Part shown: positions 17,274 through 26,741 of the stretch, piece after piece
Numbering within the stretch: the stretch's first letter is position 1
Layout: every line of letters begins with the position of its first letter
Assembly (NCBI GenBank): GCA_005878835.1
Contig: VBMV01000061.1
Location: forward strand, 48,936 to 112,935
Direction of reading: 5' to 3'
DNA length: 64,000 bases
Source of the DNA: Gammaproteobacteria bacterium
GTDB lineage: Bacteria > Pseudomonadota > Gammaproteobacteria > Steroidobacterales > Steroidobacteraceae
Notes under the pieces: model-generated
Told to the model about the DNA's origin: nothing
Seen by the model: the letters and a program-made list of their open reading frames with translations, nothing else
Database searches by the model: none
Translations under genes and position numbers: made by a program

Positions 17274-18182
17274 ATGCTGAAGCCCCCCGCGCTCGGGTTC
17301 GGTCTTGGCCTGCGGGTCGATCACTACGAGGCGATCCTCGCCGATCCCCCGCCGGTCGACTGGTTCGAGGTACTCACCGAGAACTACCTGGTGCCGGGGG
17401 GCAAGCCGCTGCATTACCTGACGCGCATCCGCGAGCGCTACCCGCTGGCGATGCACGGTGTCTCCATGTCGATCGGCAGCACCGCGCCCCTGGATCGCGA
17501 GTACCTGCGGCAGGTGAAGGCGCTCGCCGCACGCGTGGAGCCCGCGTGGGTCTCGGATCACCTGTGCTGGACCGGGGTGGCGGGACGCAACACGCATGAC
17601 CTGCTGCCGCTGCCGTACACCGAGGAGGCGCTGGCGCACGTGGTGGAGCGGGTGCGCGCCGTGCAGGAGCTGCTCGGGCGCCGCATCCTGCTGGAGAACG
17701 TCTCGAGCTACGTCGCGTTCCGCGATTCGAGCCTGACGGAGTGGGAATTCCTGCGCGAGGTCGCAGCCCGCGCCGACTGTCTGATCCTGCTCGACGTCAA
17801 CAACATCTATGTGAGCGCGGTGAACCACGAGTTCGATGCGCTCGAATACCTGCAGGCGATTCCGCCGGAGCGCGTGCAGCAGATGCATCTGGCCGGGCAC
17901 GAGAATCACGGCGACTACCTGGTCGACACCCACGATTCCCCGGTACCCGATCCGGTGTGGGAACTGTACGCGGCCGCCGTCAGGCGCTTCGGCCCCGTCT
18001 CCACCATGATCGAGCGCGACGATCACATCCCGCCGCTCGCCGAGTTGTGTGCCGAGCTCGCGCAGGCGCGTGCGCTGTGCGCACGTACCCTGGCGCAGGA
18101 AGGCGCGGCGGACGGCGGCGGCTCGGCGGCCGAGGCCAGCGCACGACAGCGCCCGCGGCGCGCCGTGGCGGCGGGCTCGTGA
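17274..18182 (+). CDS. bufB: MNIO-family RiPP-modifying enzyme BufB (DUF692)
   Basis: The 302-aa TIM-barrel-like protein carries the DUF692 multinuclear iron oxidase motifs in order: [63 protein letters not shown] and ERDDHIP. The conserved His, Glu, Asp and Asn ligands for the iron cluster are all visible. Known members (MbnB, BufB) oxidise Cys residues of a precursor peptide, here presumably BufA2. ATG 17274 is preferred to GTG 17268, though neither has a good ribosome-binding site. The TGA overlaps the bufC GTG by four bases, so the enzyme and its partner are coupled. Confidence 0.93.
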   Translation: MLKPPALGFGLGLRVDHYEAILADPPPVDWFEVLTENYLVPGGKPLHYLTRIRERYPLAMHGVSMSIGSTAPLDREYLRQVKALAARVEPAWVSDHLCWTGVAGRNTHDLLPLPYTEEALAHVVERVRAVQELLGRRILLENVSSYVAFRDSSLTEWEFLREVAARADCLILLDVNNIYVSAVNHEFDALEYLQAIPPERVQQMHLAGHENHGDYLVDTHDSPVPDPVWELYAAAVRRFGPVSTMIERDDHIPPLAELCAELAQARALCARTLAQEGAADGGGSAAEASARQRPRRAVAAGS

Positions 18183-18955
18183 GCGGCCTCGCGCACGTCC
18201 AGGCGGATTTTCAGGACTACCTGCTGCGCGAGAGTGAGGCCGTCGGGGCCCACGTCCTCGGCACGGCGCGCGTGCCGGTGGCCACGCGCCTCGGCATTTA
18301 CGCCGGCGCCTACCGCAGCCGCCTCGCCGAGGCCCTGCAGAGCAACTTTCCGGCGCTGGCGAAGCTGCTCGGCGAGGCGGATTTTCACACCCTCGCCGCC
18401 GCGTACGTGCGCACCCATGATTCCCCGTACTTCTCCATCCGCTACTACGGCGATGCGCTGCCGCAGTTCCTCGCCGCTCACGAGGACTACGCGGCGGCCC
18501 CGGTGCTCGCCGAGCTGGCACGCTGGGAATGGACCATGACGGGCGTGTTCGACGCGCCCGATGCGACGCCCCTCACGCATGAGGCGCTGGCAGGGGTCGC
18601 GCCGCAGCAATGGGCGCGGCTGCGCTTCACCTGGCACCCGAGCGTGCGACGGCTGGCCTTGAGCTGGAACGTGCCACAGATCTGGCAGGCGCTGACCGAG
18701 GACCGCGAGCGACCGCAGGCGAGCCTGAATGCGGCGCCGCTGCCGTGGCTGCTGTGGCGCCACGAGCTCACGAGTTACTTCCGCTCGCTGACACACACGG
18801 AAAGTGCGCTGCTGGATGCCGCGCGCAATGGCTGGCCGTTCGGCGAGCTGTGCGAGCTGTTGTGCGAGGAGCTCGGCGAGGCGCAGGCGCCGGCGCACGC
18901 GGCCGCGTTGCTGCGCGATTGGGTGGGCTCCGGACTCATCAGCGGCGTCGCCTGA
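18179..18955 (+). CDS. bufC: DUF2063 partner protein BufC
   Basis: This 258-aa protein has the DUF2063 pattern: [13 protein letters not shown] at the start, [20 protein letters not shown] and FPALAKLLG, then the C-terminal half common to BufC/MbnC-type partners. Such proteins bind the precursor leader and the MNIO enzyme and are needed for modification. GTG 18179 overlaps the bufB stop as GTGA. The segment after residue 240 ([11 protein letters not shown]) is the usual end of the family. It completes the bufA2-bufB-bufC operon; no doxX follows here, but one lies beside the second bufA2 at 44.5 kb. Confidence 0.88.
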   Translation: MSGLAHVQADFQDYLLRESEAVGAHVLGTARVPVATRLGIYAGAYRSRLAEALQSNFPALAKLLGEADFHTLAAAYVRTHDSPYFSIRYYGDALPQFLAAHEDYAAAPVLAELARWEWTMTGVFDAPDATPLTHEALAGVAPQQWARLRFTWHPSVRRLALSWNVPQIWQALTEDRERPQASLNAAPLPWLLWRHELTSYFRSLTHTESALLDAARNGWPFGELCELLCEELGEAQAPAHAAALLRDWVGSGLISGVA

Positions 18956-19017
18956 GCGAGCGCTGGGGCGCAGCCCCCATGGCGTACAATCGCGATCCGC
19001 CCTCGCAAGGCTCGCGC

Positions 19018-20391
19018 ATGTCGAATCCCGCTCACGGCAGTGTACTGGAGATGATCGGCAACACGCCGCTGATGGCGGTGCGCCGTGTGGATACCGGGCC
19101 GTGCCAGCTGTTCCTGAAGCTCGAGAACCAGAATCCGGGCGGCTCGATCAAGGATCGCGTCGGCCTGTATCTCATTCAGGCCGCCGAGCGCGCCGGCACC
19201 CTCGAGCCCGGTGGCACGCTGATCGAGGCCACGGCCGGCAACACCGGCCTGGGGTTGGCGCTGGTCGCGGCACAGAAGGGCTATCGGCTGCTGCTGGTCA
19301 TCCCCGACAAGATGAGCCAGGAGAAGATCTTTCACCTGAAGGCGATGGGGGCGGACGTGGTGATGACCCGCTCGGACGTCAGCAAGGGCCATCCCGAGTA
19401 TTACCGCGACGTCGCCGAACGCCTGGCGCGCGAGATCCCCGGCAGCCATTTCGTCAACCAGTTCGGCAACCCGGCCAACGCGCAGGCGCACGAGGAGACG
19501 ACCGCACCGGAGATCTGGGAACAGACGGGGCATGAGTTGCACGCCGTCGTCTGCGGTGCCGGCACCGGCGGCACGCTCGCGGGGCTGACGCATTTCTTCG
19601 CGCGCACAGCGCCGCAGGTGCGGCTGGTGCTGGCCGACCCGGTGGGCTCGGGGCTGGCGAGCTTCGCCACCACCGGCAAGCTCCCCGCGAAGATGACTCC
19701 GTGGCTGGTCGAGGGCATCGGCGGCGACTCGGTTCCGCCGGTGGCGGACTTCTCGCGTGTCAGCGGCACCTACAGCATCCCGGACGCGGAAGCCTTCCGC
19801 ACCTGCCGGGAACTGCTCGCGCGCGAGGGCATCATCGCCGGCACCTCCACCGGCACGCTGCTCGCTGCGGCGCTGCGCTACTGCCGCGAGCAGCCGCGAC
19901 CGCAGCGCGTCGTGACCTTCGTGTGCGACAGCGGCAACAAGTACCTGTCCAAGGTCTACAACGATTACTGGATGCTGGATCAGGGTTTCCTCGAGCGCGA
20001 GCACCTCGGCGACCTGCGCGATCTGATCGCGCGGCGGCACTCCGAGCACGCCGCGGTGACCGTGAACTCCACGGAAACCGTGATGGCGGCCTACCGGCGC
20101 ATGAAGCTGTATGACGTCTCGCAGGTTCCGGTGATGCACGAGGGGCGCATCGTCGGCATCGTGGACGAGGAGGACATTCTGCTGGAAGTGGTCGCGAACC
20201 CCGAGCACTTCAACGAGCCGGTGACCCAGGCCATGGCGAGTCACCTGGTGACCGTGCCGGTGGATGCCCCGGTGTCGCAGCTCATGGAGATCTTCAAGCG
20301 CGGCATGGTGGCCATCGTCATGCACCACCACGAGTTTCAGGGGCTCATCACGCGCATCGATCTGCTCAATTGGCTGCGTCGCAGGCTGTGA
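19018..20391 (+). CDS. Cystathionine beta-synthase with regulatory CBS pair
   Basis: This 457-aa PLP enzyme condenses serine and homocysteine to cystathionine. It begins SVLEMIGNTPLMAVRRV, and the PLP lysine sits in PGGSIKDRVG near residue 44. EATAGNTGLGLA and CGAGTGGTLAG bind substrate and phosphate. Two CBS motifs fill about residues 346-457 (ETVMAAYRRMKLYDVSQVPV, then a matching second half), as in bacterial CBS proteins with C-terminal CBS pairs. ATG 19018 opens directly on the family's N-terminus. The cystathionine lyase gene follows after 22 bases, giving a reverse transsulfuration unit. TACAAT at 18985-18990 is a possible -10. Confidence 0.92.
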   Translation: MSNPAHGSVLEMIGNTPLMAVRRVDTGPCQLFLKLENQNPGGSIKDRVGLYLIQAAERAGTLEPGGTLIEATAGNTGLGLALVAAQKGYRLLLVIPDKMSQEKIFHLKAMGADVVMTRSDVSKGHPEYYRDVAERLAREIPGSHFVNQFGNPANAQAHEETTAPEIWEQTGHELHAVVCGAGTGGTLAGLTHFFARTAPQVRLVLADPVGSGLASFATTGKLPAKMTPWLVEGIGGDSVPPVADFSRVSGTYSIPDAEAFRTCRELLAREGIIAGTSTGTLLAAALRYCREQPRPQRVVTFVCDSGNKYLSKVYNDYWMLDQGFLEREHLGDLRDLIARRHSEHAAVTVNSTETVMAAYRRMKLYDVSQVPVMHEGRIVGIVDEEDILLEVVANPEHFNEPVTQAMASHLVTVPVDAPVSQLMEIFKRGMVAIVMHHHEFQGLITRIDLLNWLRRRL

Positions 20392-20413
20392 GAGCGCCAG
20401 AGGTGACGATCGC

Positions 20414-21580
20414 ATGAGTGACGAGACTCCCGCGCAGCGCTTCGCGACGCGCGTCATCCACGGCGGCCAGCGCCCGGATCCGCTCACCGGGGCGATCATG
20501 CCCCCGATCTACGCGACCTCCACCTACGTGCAGTCGAGCCCCGGGGTGCACCAGGGCTACGATTACTCGCGCACCCGCAACCCGACGCGCGACGCGCTGC
20601 AGGCGGCGCTGGCGAGCCTGGAAGGGGGCGCGGCCGGCTTCGCCTTCGCCTCCGGCATGGCCGCGATCGCCACGGTGCTCGAGCTGCTGGATGCCGGCTC
20701 GCACATCGTCGCCATGCACGATCTGTACGGCGGCAGCTACCGCCTGCTGGAGAACGTGCGCAAGCGCTCGGCCGGACACCGCGTCTCGTTCGTCGATCTG
20801 TCGGACCCCACGGCGCTCGCCGGCGCCATCCGTCCCGACACGCGACTGGTGTGGGTGGAGAGCCCGACCAACCCGCTGCTGAAGCTGGTCGACCTGAGCG
20901 CCGTGGCAGCGCTCGCGCGCCGGCACCACCTGCTGGCGGTCTGCGACAACACTTTCGCGACGCCTTTCATTCAGCGCCCGCTCGAGCATGGCTTCGATAT
21001 CGTCGTGCACTCGACCACCAAGTATCTCAATGGACACTCCGACGCCATCGGGGGAGCTGCGATCGTGCGGGCGGACGCGCAGCTCGCCGAGCGCATCGGC
21101 TATCTGCAGAACGCGGTGGGCGCCGTGCCCGGGCCCTTCGACGCGTTCCTCACCCTGCGGGGCATCAAGACCCTGGCACTGCGCATGGAGCGGCACTGCG
21201 CCAATGCGCTCGCCGTCGCGCAGTTCCTGGAACGGCATCCCCGGGTCGAGCGCGTGTACTACCCGGGGCTGGCGAGTCACCCGCAGCACGCGCTTGCCAG
21301 GGCTCAGATGGCGGGTGGTTTCGGCGGTATCGTCACCGCGGTACTGCGCGGCGGCCTCGAGAGCGCGCGCCGCGCGCTCGAGCGCTGCCGTCTGTTCGCG
21401 CTGGCGGAGAGTCTGGGCGGCGTGGAGAGCCTCATCGAGCATCCCGGGATCATGACGCACTCGTCACTCCCCGCGGCGGCGCGCGAGTCCCTCGGGATCA
21501 GCGACGGCCTCATCCGCCTGTCGGTGGGCGTGGAGGATGTGCAGGACCTGATCGCGGAGCTGCGCCAGGCGCTCGGCTGA
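20414..21580 (+). CDS. Cystathionine gamma-lyase/synthase family PLP enzyme
   Basis: The 388-aa protein belongs to the Cys/Met metabolism PLP family. Features include MPPIYATSTYVQSSPG, YDYSRTRNPTR, EGGAAGFAFASGMAA, and the PLP lysine in HSTTKYLNGHSDAIGG near residue 203. The end carries SLGGVESLIEHPGIMTH. Placed 22 bases after cystathionine beta-synthase, it most likely acts as cystathionine gamma-lyase, releasing cysteine. Gamma-synthase activity cannot be excluded from sequence. The downstream DUF2891 gene converges on it. Confidence 0.92.
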   Translation: MSDETPAQRFATRVIHGGQRPDPLTGAIMPPIYATSTYVQSSPGVHQGYDYSRTRNPTRDALQAALASLEGGAAGFAFASGMAAIATVLELLDAGSHIVAMHDLYGGSYRLLENVRKRSAGHRVSFVDLSDPTALAGAIRPDTRLVWVESPTNPLLKLVDLSAVAALARRHHLLAVCDNTFATPFIQRPLEHGFDIVVHSTTKYLNGHSDAIGGAAIVRADAQLAERIGYLQNAVGAVPGPFDAFLTLRGIKTLALRMERHCANALAVAQFLERHPRVERVYYPGLASHPQHALARAQMAGGFGGIVTAVLRGGLESARRALERCRLFALAESLGGVESLIEHPGIMTHSSLPAAARESLGISDGLIRLSVGVEDVQDLIAELRQALG

Positions 21581-21587
21581 GCACGCA

Positions 21588-21602
21588 CCGCGCGCTGCGC
21601 GG
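21588..21602. terminator. Short GC hairpin between convergent genes
   Basis: CCGCGC-GCT-GCGCGG forms a six-base-pair stem in the 32-base gap between two convergent genes. There is no T-tract on either side, so any terminator role is weak. Confidence 0.3.
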
Positions 21603-21612
21603 GCCGAGGCGC

Positions 21613-22725
21613 TCAACGGCGCAGATCCGCGGCGCTGGTCAGATACACCGCAAACGTGCCCAGCCAATGGCCGCCCTCGTAGTGCTCGCCGGTGACGGCG
21701 GGCAGCGCCGCGTCGCGGTGGCGCGCGGCGGCGGCGAGCAGCGCCGCAATACGCCCGTCATGCGGCGGCAGACCATGGGCGATGCCCTGAAGCATCCAGG
21801 CGCGGCTCAGGTTGAGTCCATCGAGGTGCGCGAGCTTGGGATCGGCGCGATCGGTGACCACGGCCGGCGACAGCCACGGCGCCCGGCCGGCCGCTACGGC
21901 GCCGGCCGGCAGGCCCGCAAGAAATCCCGACAACCAGCGGGCGAACGCGCGCGGTCCGAGCGCGCGGCGCATGAAGTCTGCCTCCGCCAGGCACGGCGAC
22001 AGGAAATCCTCGCCCGAGGGCTCGTAGGCGAGCGGGCAGTTGCGGTCGCGCAGATAAAAGCGCTGCGCCGCACGCCGCAGCAGCGCGCGCATCTCATCGT
22101 CCCCGGCCGCGCCAGCCCAGTCCCAGACGAGCCCGAACGAAAAAGCGGTCTGGTCGTGCTCACCGATGCGGATCGGGTAGTGAAGCTTCGGCAGCCAGCT
22201 CTTGAGCCGCGCCGCCGCTTCCGACTCGAGCGGCTGCAAAGCCGCGGACCAGCGCTGCGCATCCGGGTCATCCCAGCCGCGCAGCTCCGCCGCCAGCTGC
22301 AGCAGCCAGGCGAGCCCGTAGGGGCGCTCGAAGGACGCGCGGCCGTCGCCGCGCAGGTAGGCGACTTCGGCGGAGATGTTGGGCACGGTGAGGCTGCGTG
22401 AGACTTCGGCGCGCGCCCGAGAGGCGAACGGCGCGTCGGGGAACAGCCGCAGCAGCCGCACCAGCAGCCAATGGCCGTGCACGGCCGAGTGCCAGTCGTA
22501 GCAGCCGTAGAAGGCCGGCGTCAGCTCGCGCGGCGGACGCGCGTCGGCGGCGGAGCCGAGCGTGTGCGAGATGTGGTTGGGATACTCCTGGTGCAGGCAC
22601 CTGAGCGCCAGCGCCGCGAAGCGCGCGGCCGCGCCGGCGTCGAGCGAGGTGGGGTTGGGCGGCGGCGCCGCGACCGCGAGCAGTGGGCCCAGGACGAGCA
22701 GCGCGGGCGCGATGCGGCCTCTCAT
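21613..22725 (-). CDS. DUF2891 family exported protein
   Basis: This 370-aa protein has an N-terminal signal (APALLVLGPLLAVAAPPP) and the DUF2891 pattern: HQEYPNHISHTL, TPAFYGCYDWHSAVHGHW, YGLAWLLQLAAEL, FLSPCLAEADFM and EHYEGGHWLGTFAVYL. The alternating helices with conserved His, Asp and Trp resemble six-hairpin glycosidase or terpenoid-cyclase toroids, but no activity is established. It is divergent from the alpha/beta hydrolase gene, with 23 bases between the starts. Confidence 0.88.
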   Translation of the reverse strand: MRGRIAPALLVLGPLLAVAAPPPNPTSLDAGAAARFAALALRCLHQEYPNHISHTLGSAADARPPRELTPAFYGCYDWHSAVHGHWLLVRLLRLFPDAPFASRARAEVSRSLTVPNISAEVAYLRGDGRASFERPYGLAWLLQLAAELRGWDDPDAQRWSAALQPLESEAAARLKSWLPKLHYPIRIGEHDQTAFSFGLVWDWAGAAGDDEMRALLRRAAQRFYLRDRNCPLAYEPSGEDFLSPCLAEADFMRRALGPRAFARWLSGFLAGLPAGAVAAGRAPWLSPAVVTDRADPKLAHLDGLNLSRAWMLQGIAHGLPPHDGRIAALLAAAARHRDAALPAVTGEHYEGGHWLGTFAVYLTSAADLRR

Positions 22726-22748
22726 GGCTGCATGCTACGCTTCTGCCC

Positions 22749-23450
22749 GTGACCGAGCCTCTTGCCATCGTGTTGATCCCGGGCCTGCTCGACTCGGCGC
22801 GCCTGTATGCAGAGCAGATTCCGGCGCTGTGGCGCTTCGGTCCGGTGACGGTCGCGGACCACACCCGCGATGACAGCATGGCGGGGATCGCGCGCCGCAT
22901 TCTCGCCGACGCGCCGCCACGCTTCGCGCTCGCGGGCCTGTCGATGGGCGGCTACGTCGCCTTCGAGATCCTGCGCCAGGCGCCCGCGCGGGTGGTGAAA
23001 CTGGCGCTGCTCGATACCACCGCCCGTCCGGATACGCCCGAGCAGAGCGCCGCGCGCCGCGCGCAGATGGCGCTCGCCGCGGCGGGGCGGCTTGCCGAGG
23101 TGCTGGACGCCGCCTTGCCGCGCCTGCTCCATCACGCGCGCCGCGACGATGCCGCCTTGCGGCAGGTCATGGCTGCGATGGCGCAGGAGGTGGGTGCGGA
23201 AGGCTTCATCCGCCAGCAGAAGGCCACCATGGAGCGCAGCGACTCGCGACCGATGCTCGCCCGTATCCGCGCACCGACCCTGGTGCTGGTCGGCGAGGGC
23301 GACGAGCTGACCCCTCCCGAGCACGCCGCCGAGATGGCGCACGGCATCGCCGGAGCGCGACTCGTGAGCGTGCCGGACTGCGGGCACATGTCCACCCTCG
23401 AGCGGCCGCGCGAAGTGACGCAGGCGCTGCTCGCGTGGCTGCAGGCCTGA
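22749..23450 (+). CDS. Alpha/beta-hydrolase fold protein
   Basis: The 233-aa protein has the full triad pattern: nucleophile in GLSMGGY near residue 66, Asp in GEGDELTPPEHA, and His in CGHMSTLERP. It resembles small esterases and lactonases; the substrate is unknown. GTG 22749 is preferred because the fold starts immediately (MTEPLAIVLIPGL). A longer reading from 22683 would overlap the divergent gene's start. Two more genes, for a DOMON-like protein and NamZ, follow on the same strand. Confidence 0.88.
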   Translation: MTEPLAIVLIPGLLDSARLYAEQIPALWRFGPVTVADHTRDDSMAGIARRILADAPPRFALAGLSMGGYVAFEILRQAPARVVKLALLDTTARPDTPEQSAARRAQMALAAAGRLAEVLDAALPRLLHHARRDDAALRQVMAAMAQEVGAEGFIRQQKATMERSDSRPMLARIRAPTLVLVGEGDELTPPEHAAEMAHGIAGARLVSVPDCGHMSTLERPREVTQALLAWLQA

Positions 23451-23462
23451 TCAGCGCCCGCC

Positions 23463-24023
23463 ATGAGGCCCGCCGATGCGCATTGGACGGTGCTGGTTGC
23501 CCATCCTGACACGGCGCGCCAGCCGGTGTCCGGCATCGCAGTCGAGGTGCGCCTGGCGGCGGCCACGCTGGTGTGCAACTACTCGCTGCACGGGGATATC
23601 GCACGCGTGCGTGTGTCCGGCGCAGGCGCCGGTCACCGCGCCCATGGCTTGTGGCAGCACACCTGTTTCGAGGCATTCATCGCCGCCCAGGGTGCCGCGG
23701 CCTACTACGAATTCAACTTCTCTCCGACGCTCGACTGGGCGGCGTATGAGTTCACGGACTACCGCAACGGCATGGCGCCGGCGAACCTCACGCAGGCCCC
23801 GGGCCTGCAGGCGCGCCGTTCCTCCAATCAGTTCGAGCTGACGGCGACCGTGCATCTCGGCGGACTCACGGCGCTGCGCGGCGCGCCCGTGCTGCACCTC
23901 GCGCTGGCCGCGGTCGTCGAAGACTATCGGGGCGGGCTATCCTACTGGGCGCTGGACCATCCGCCGGGCAAGCCCGATTTCCACCACCCGGACGGCTTCA
24001 CCATCGACCTGCGTGCCCCATGA
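23463..24023 (+). CDS. DOMON-like domain protein
   Basis: This 186-aa beta-rich protein matches DOMON-like proteins: LWQHTCFEAFIAA, YYEFNFSPTLDWAAYEF, FELTATVHLGG and YWALDHPPGKPDFHHPDGF. DOMON-like folds bind sugars or haem. In this subgroup the gene usually sits beside peptidoglycan-recycling genes. The ATGA overlap with the next gene, NamZ, supports coupled expression and a link to cell-wall sugar metabolism. There is no signal peptide. Confidence 0.82.
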   Translation: MRPADAHWTVLVAHPDTARQPVSGIAVEVRLAAATLVCNYSLHGDIARVRVSGAGAGHRAHGLWQHTCFEAFIAAQGAAAYYEFNFSPTLDWAAYEFTDYRNGMAPANLTQAPGLQARRSSNQFELTATVHLGGLTALRGAPVLHLALAAVVEDYRGGLSYWALDHPPGKPDFHHPDGFTIDLRAP

Positions 24024-25225
24024 AGCTTGGCATCGAGCGCCTCATCGAGGAGCCCGCCCTGCGCAAGCCGCTCGCCGGGCGGCGCGTGGCGCTGCTGGCG
24101 CATCCCGCCTCGGTGACGCGCGACCTGACGCATTCGCTGGATGCCCTGGCGGCCCTGAGCGGCGTGCGCCTGAGCGCGGCGCTCGGCCCGCAGCACGGCC
24201 TGCGCGGCGACAAGCAGGACAACATGATCGAATCGCCGGACTACCTCGACCCGGTGCACCACATCCCGGTCTTCAGCCTGTACGGCGCGGTGCGCCGTCC
24301 GACCGCGGCCATGATGGACAGCTTCGATGTGCTGCTGGTCGATCTGCAGGACCTCGGCTGCCGCATCTACACCTTCATCACCACGCTGCGCTACGTGCTG
24401 GAGGAGGCCGCCAGCAAGCGCAAGGCGGTGTGGGTGCTCGATCGGCCCAATCCGGCCGGCCGGCCGGTGGAAGGTCTGAGGCTGCGCCCGGGCCAGGAGA
24501 GCTTCGTGGGTGCCGGCGCACTGCCCATGCGCCATGGGCTCACCATGGGGGAGCTGGCACGCTGGTTCGTCGCGACGCTGCGCCTGGACGTCGACTGTCA
24601 GGTGGTGCAGATGCAGGGCTGGCAGCCGCAGGCCGCCCCCGGCTACGGCTGGCCGCTGCGCGAGCGCACCTGGGTGAATCCGAGTCCCAACGCTCCGAAT
24701 CTGTGGATGGCGCGCTGTTATGCCGGCGCGGTGATGGTGGAAGGCACGACGCTGTCGGAAGGGCGCGGCACCACCCGGCCGCTGGAGCTGCTCGGCGCAC
24801 CCGATCTCGACGTCGCGGCGCTGCTGGCGCAGATGCGCTTGCTGGCGCCGGCGTGGCTGCGCGGCTGCCGGCTGCGCCCCTGTTGGTTCGAGCCCACTTT
24901 CCACAAGCACGCCGGCAAGCTGTGCGCGGGATTCCAGGTGCACGTCGAGGACGCGGCCTGCTACGATCACGAGGCGTTCCGGCCGTGGCGGCTGTTCGCG
25001 CTCGCCTTCAAGGCGCTGCGCAGCCTGCGATCCGACTATCCACTGTGGCGGGATTTTCCCTACGAGTACGAGCACGGGCGCCTCGCCATCGACGTGATCA
25101 ACGGGGGCGAGCTGCTGCGACGCTGGGTGGATGACCCGGCCGCCACCCCTGCGGACCTGGACGCGCTGGCGGACAGCGACGAAGCCGCGTGGCGCGCCGA
25201 GCGCCAGCAGGTGCTGCTGTACTGA
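24020..25225 (+). CDS. Exo-beta-N-acetylmuramidase NamZ-like (DUF1343, GH171)
   Basis: The 401-aa protein follows the DUF1343 pattern: RVALLAHPASV, LGPQHGLRGDKQDNMIES, FDVLLVDLQDLGCRIYTF, VLDRPNPAGR, PMRHGLTMGELARW, GTTLSEGRGTTRP and WFEPTFHKHAGKLCAGFQVHV. Characterised members cut terminal N-acetylmuramic acid from peptidoglycan fragments. No signal peptide is visible, so it may act on imported fragments. ATG 24020 overlaps the DOMON-like gene by four bases. The two form the end of a three-gene operon. Confidence 0.9.
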   Translation: MKLGIERLIEEPALRKPLAGRRVALLAHPASVTRDLTHSLDALAALSGVRLSAALGPQHGLRGDKQDNMIESPDYLDPVHHIPVFSLYGAVRRPTAAMMDSFDVLLVDLQDLGCRIYTFITTLRYVLEEAASKRKAVWVLDRPNPAGRPVEGLRLRPGQESFVGAGALPMRHGLTMGELARWFVATLRLDVDCQVVQMQGWQPQAAPGYGWPLRERTWVNPSPNAPNLWMARCYAGAVMVEGTTLSEGRGTTRPLELLGAPDLDVAALLAQMRLLAPAWLRGCRLRPCWFEPTFHKHAGKLCAGFQVHVEDAACYDHEAFRPWRLFALAFKALRSLRSDYPLWRDFPYEYEHGRLAIDVINGGELLRRWVDDPAATPADLDALADSDEAAWRAERQQVLLY

Positions 25226-25468
25226 GGAGCCACGTCCGTCATGTCACGGACAGCGGATTCGTGACGCTTTAGCAAGCTAAGGCCACGACGCACGTTGATG
25301 GCGTTGATAGTCGCCTCTCGGCCATCACGCGCCACTCACGACCATCCTCCACTTCTCTGCAAAGGAGTCACTTACGGTGGTCTCTGGAGTCATGGAAGGA
25401 CGCGGGACTTGGCATCTATTGATTTTGCCCCGCAAGCGGGAGCGCACTGCGCGAGAGTTATGGGTGTC

Positions 25469-25921
25469 TCATTCCGACCGCGATGCAAAAAGCAGTCCGT
25501 GCCGAGCGCCGATCGCCGGCAACTTTGCCAAGTCACGGGGCACTTCAGTTACCTCGCGGTGGAGCTCCCTGAAGAATGCTTCTGCGTGTGCCGGTACGTC
25601 GAAGATCAGCATGCGCGCAGCCACTTGTGAGACGCCATGGAAAGCGTGCATGGCCCCGCCCGGTGCGTAGATGAAGTCGCCGGCGCGGACCCGTTCCCGG
25701 CGCTCCCCGATCTGGAATTCCACTTCGCCCGCGATCACGAAATACGCCTCGTCCCATGGATGCTGATGGGGCGGCGGACCGGCATTCGTGGGAATGACGT
25801 TTTCCATGAGCGACCAAGCGTGATGGGTGTCCCCGGCACGGCACAGAAAGCGCACAGCGACTCCGAGGACGTTGAGTGTTTCGCCTTCAGCTGCGCGGAC
25901 TACGGAAAAGGAAGGAGTCAC
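25469..25921 (-). CDS. Single-domain cupin protein
   Basis: The 150-aa protein has both cupin motifs. The first is PPHQHPWDEAYFVIAGE, supplying the HxH and Glu metal ligands; the second is GDFIYAPGGAMHAFHG with the His ligand. It may be a small dioxygenase, isomerase or sensor; the substrate is unknown. It is third in a minus-strand operon after a TetR regulator and a membrane protein, 23 bases downstream of the latter. The operon is less GC-rich than its surroundings. Confidence 0.85.
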   Translation of the reverse strand: MTPSFSVVRAAEGETLNVLGVAVRFLCRAGDTHHAWSLMENVIPTNAGPPPHQHPWDEAYFVIAGEVEFQIGERRERVRAGDFIYAPGGAMHAFHGVSQVAARMLIFDVPAHAEAFFRELHREVTEVPRDLAKLPAIGARHGLLFASRSE

Positions 25922-25944
25922 TGCGGTTACTCCTGACTAGCGGT

Positions 25945-26736
25945 TCAACCAGTGAGCCAGCCGGCAAATTCGAGCCATTGGGCTGAGCCGCCGATCACCA
26001 GGCGGAGCGGCTGCGAGGCGATGAAGAACAGCCCGCCCCAGAGCGTGGCGGGCTGAACGCGTTTGAGCGTGACAAGGTCGTAGGCCGCCATTGCAACCAG
26101 GAAGAGGTCAGTTGCACCAAAAAAGGCGACCGGGCCGAGCGAGGAGATCACCGGAAGGCGTGAGACGGCCGCCGTGACGAGTTCGAGCGTCGCGATCAGC
26201 ACGAGCCGTTTGTGAAGGGGACTGCGGCGACGCCAATACAATGCCGCGGCAATTAACAGGCCGAAGACCACCATCCCGACGAGAGGCACGGCGAGAAATA
26301 CTAATGGCGGAACACCGTGATCCGCCTGGAGCCCGTCTGCCGTGCGCGTGATGGCCACTACGGGACCAAGCAACATCAGTACCACGGCTAACCCCGCGCC
26401 GACGACGCCCAAACGTCGGTGTAAATCGGTGCGGTGCGCCGCCACGAGCGACGTCTGCGTCACCAACAGAACCATCCACCCCGTGAAGGCAATTCCGTGC
26501 CAGCGCAGCAGCGGAGTGAGCGCGAACGGCGAATCAAACGCGCCGTTCAAGTAATAGGAACGCGCAAAGCCAGTGAATACCGTGAGGGTGAGCGCAATCG
26601 CCATGCCGCTGAAGAACCGCCGCTCGCGCCGCATGCCAAGGCCAACGGAACTGGCGCGCGAGCGAAGTTCCGTTTCTGGCACACCGATCGCAGAATTCGG
26701 CGAGGCCTCAATAGCTGCGCTGTGTTGTAGAGACAT
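25945..26736 (-). CDS. Multi-pass membrane protein of unknown function
   Basis: This 263-aa protein has a 40-residue hydrophilic N-terminus and about seven hydrophobic helices (for example FSGMAIALTLTVFTGF, LGVVGAGLAVVLMLLGPVV, LVFLAVPLVGMVVFGLLIAA). No catalytic motif is evident; scattered His residues (RWHGIAF, VAAHRTDLHRRLG) could bind haem or metal. It lies five bases after the TetR gene on the same strand, so it is probably the regulated target together with the cupin. Confidence 0.75.
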   Translation of the reverse strand: MSLQHSAAIEASPNSAIGVPETELRSRASSVGLGMRRERRFFSGMAIALTLTVFTGFARSYYLNGAFDSPFALTPLLRWHGIAFTGWMVLLVTQTSLVAAHRTDLHRRLGVVGAGLAVVLMLLGPVVAITRTADGLQADHGVPPLVFLAVPLVGMVVFGLLIAAALYWRRRSPLHKRLVLIATLELVTAAVSRLPVISSLGPVAFFGATDLFLVAMAAYDLVTLKRVQPATLWGGLFFIASQPLRLVIGGSAQWLEFAGWLTG

Positions 26737-26741
26737 TGCCG

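Noticed and set aside
25377..25670. A plus-strand frame with AAAGGAG upstream
   Set aside because: Most of it is antisense to a cupin gene with both cupin motifs intact, and it encodes low-complexity Arg/Ser sequence.
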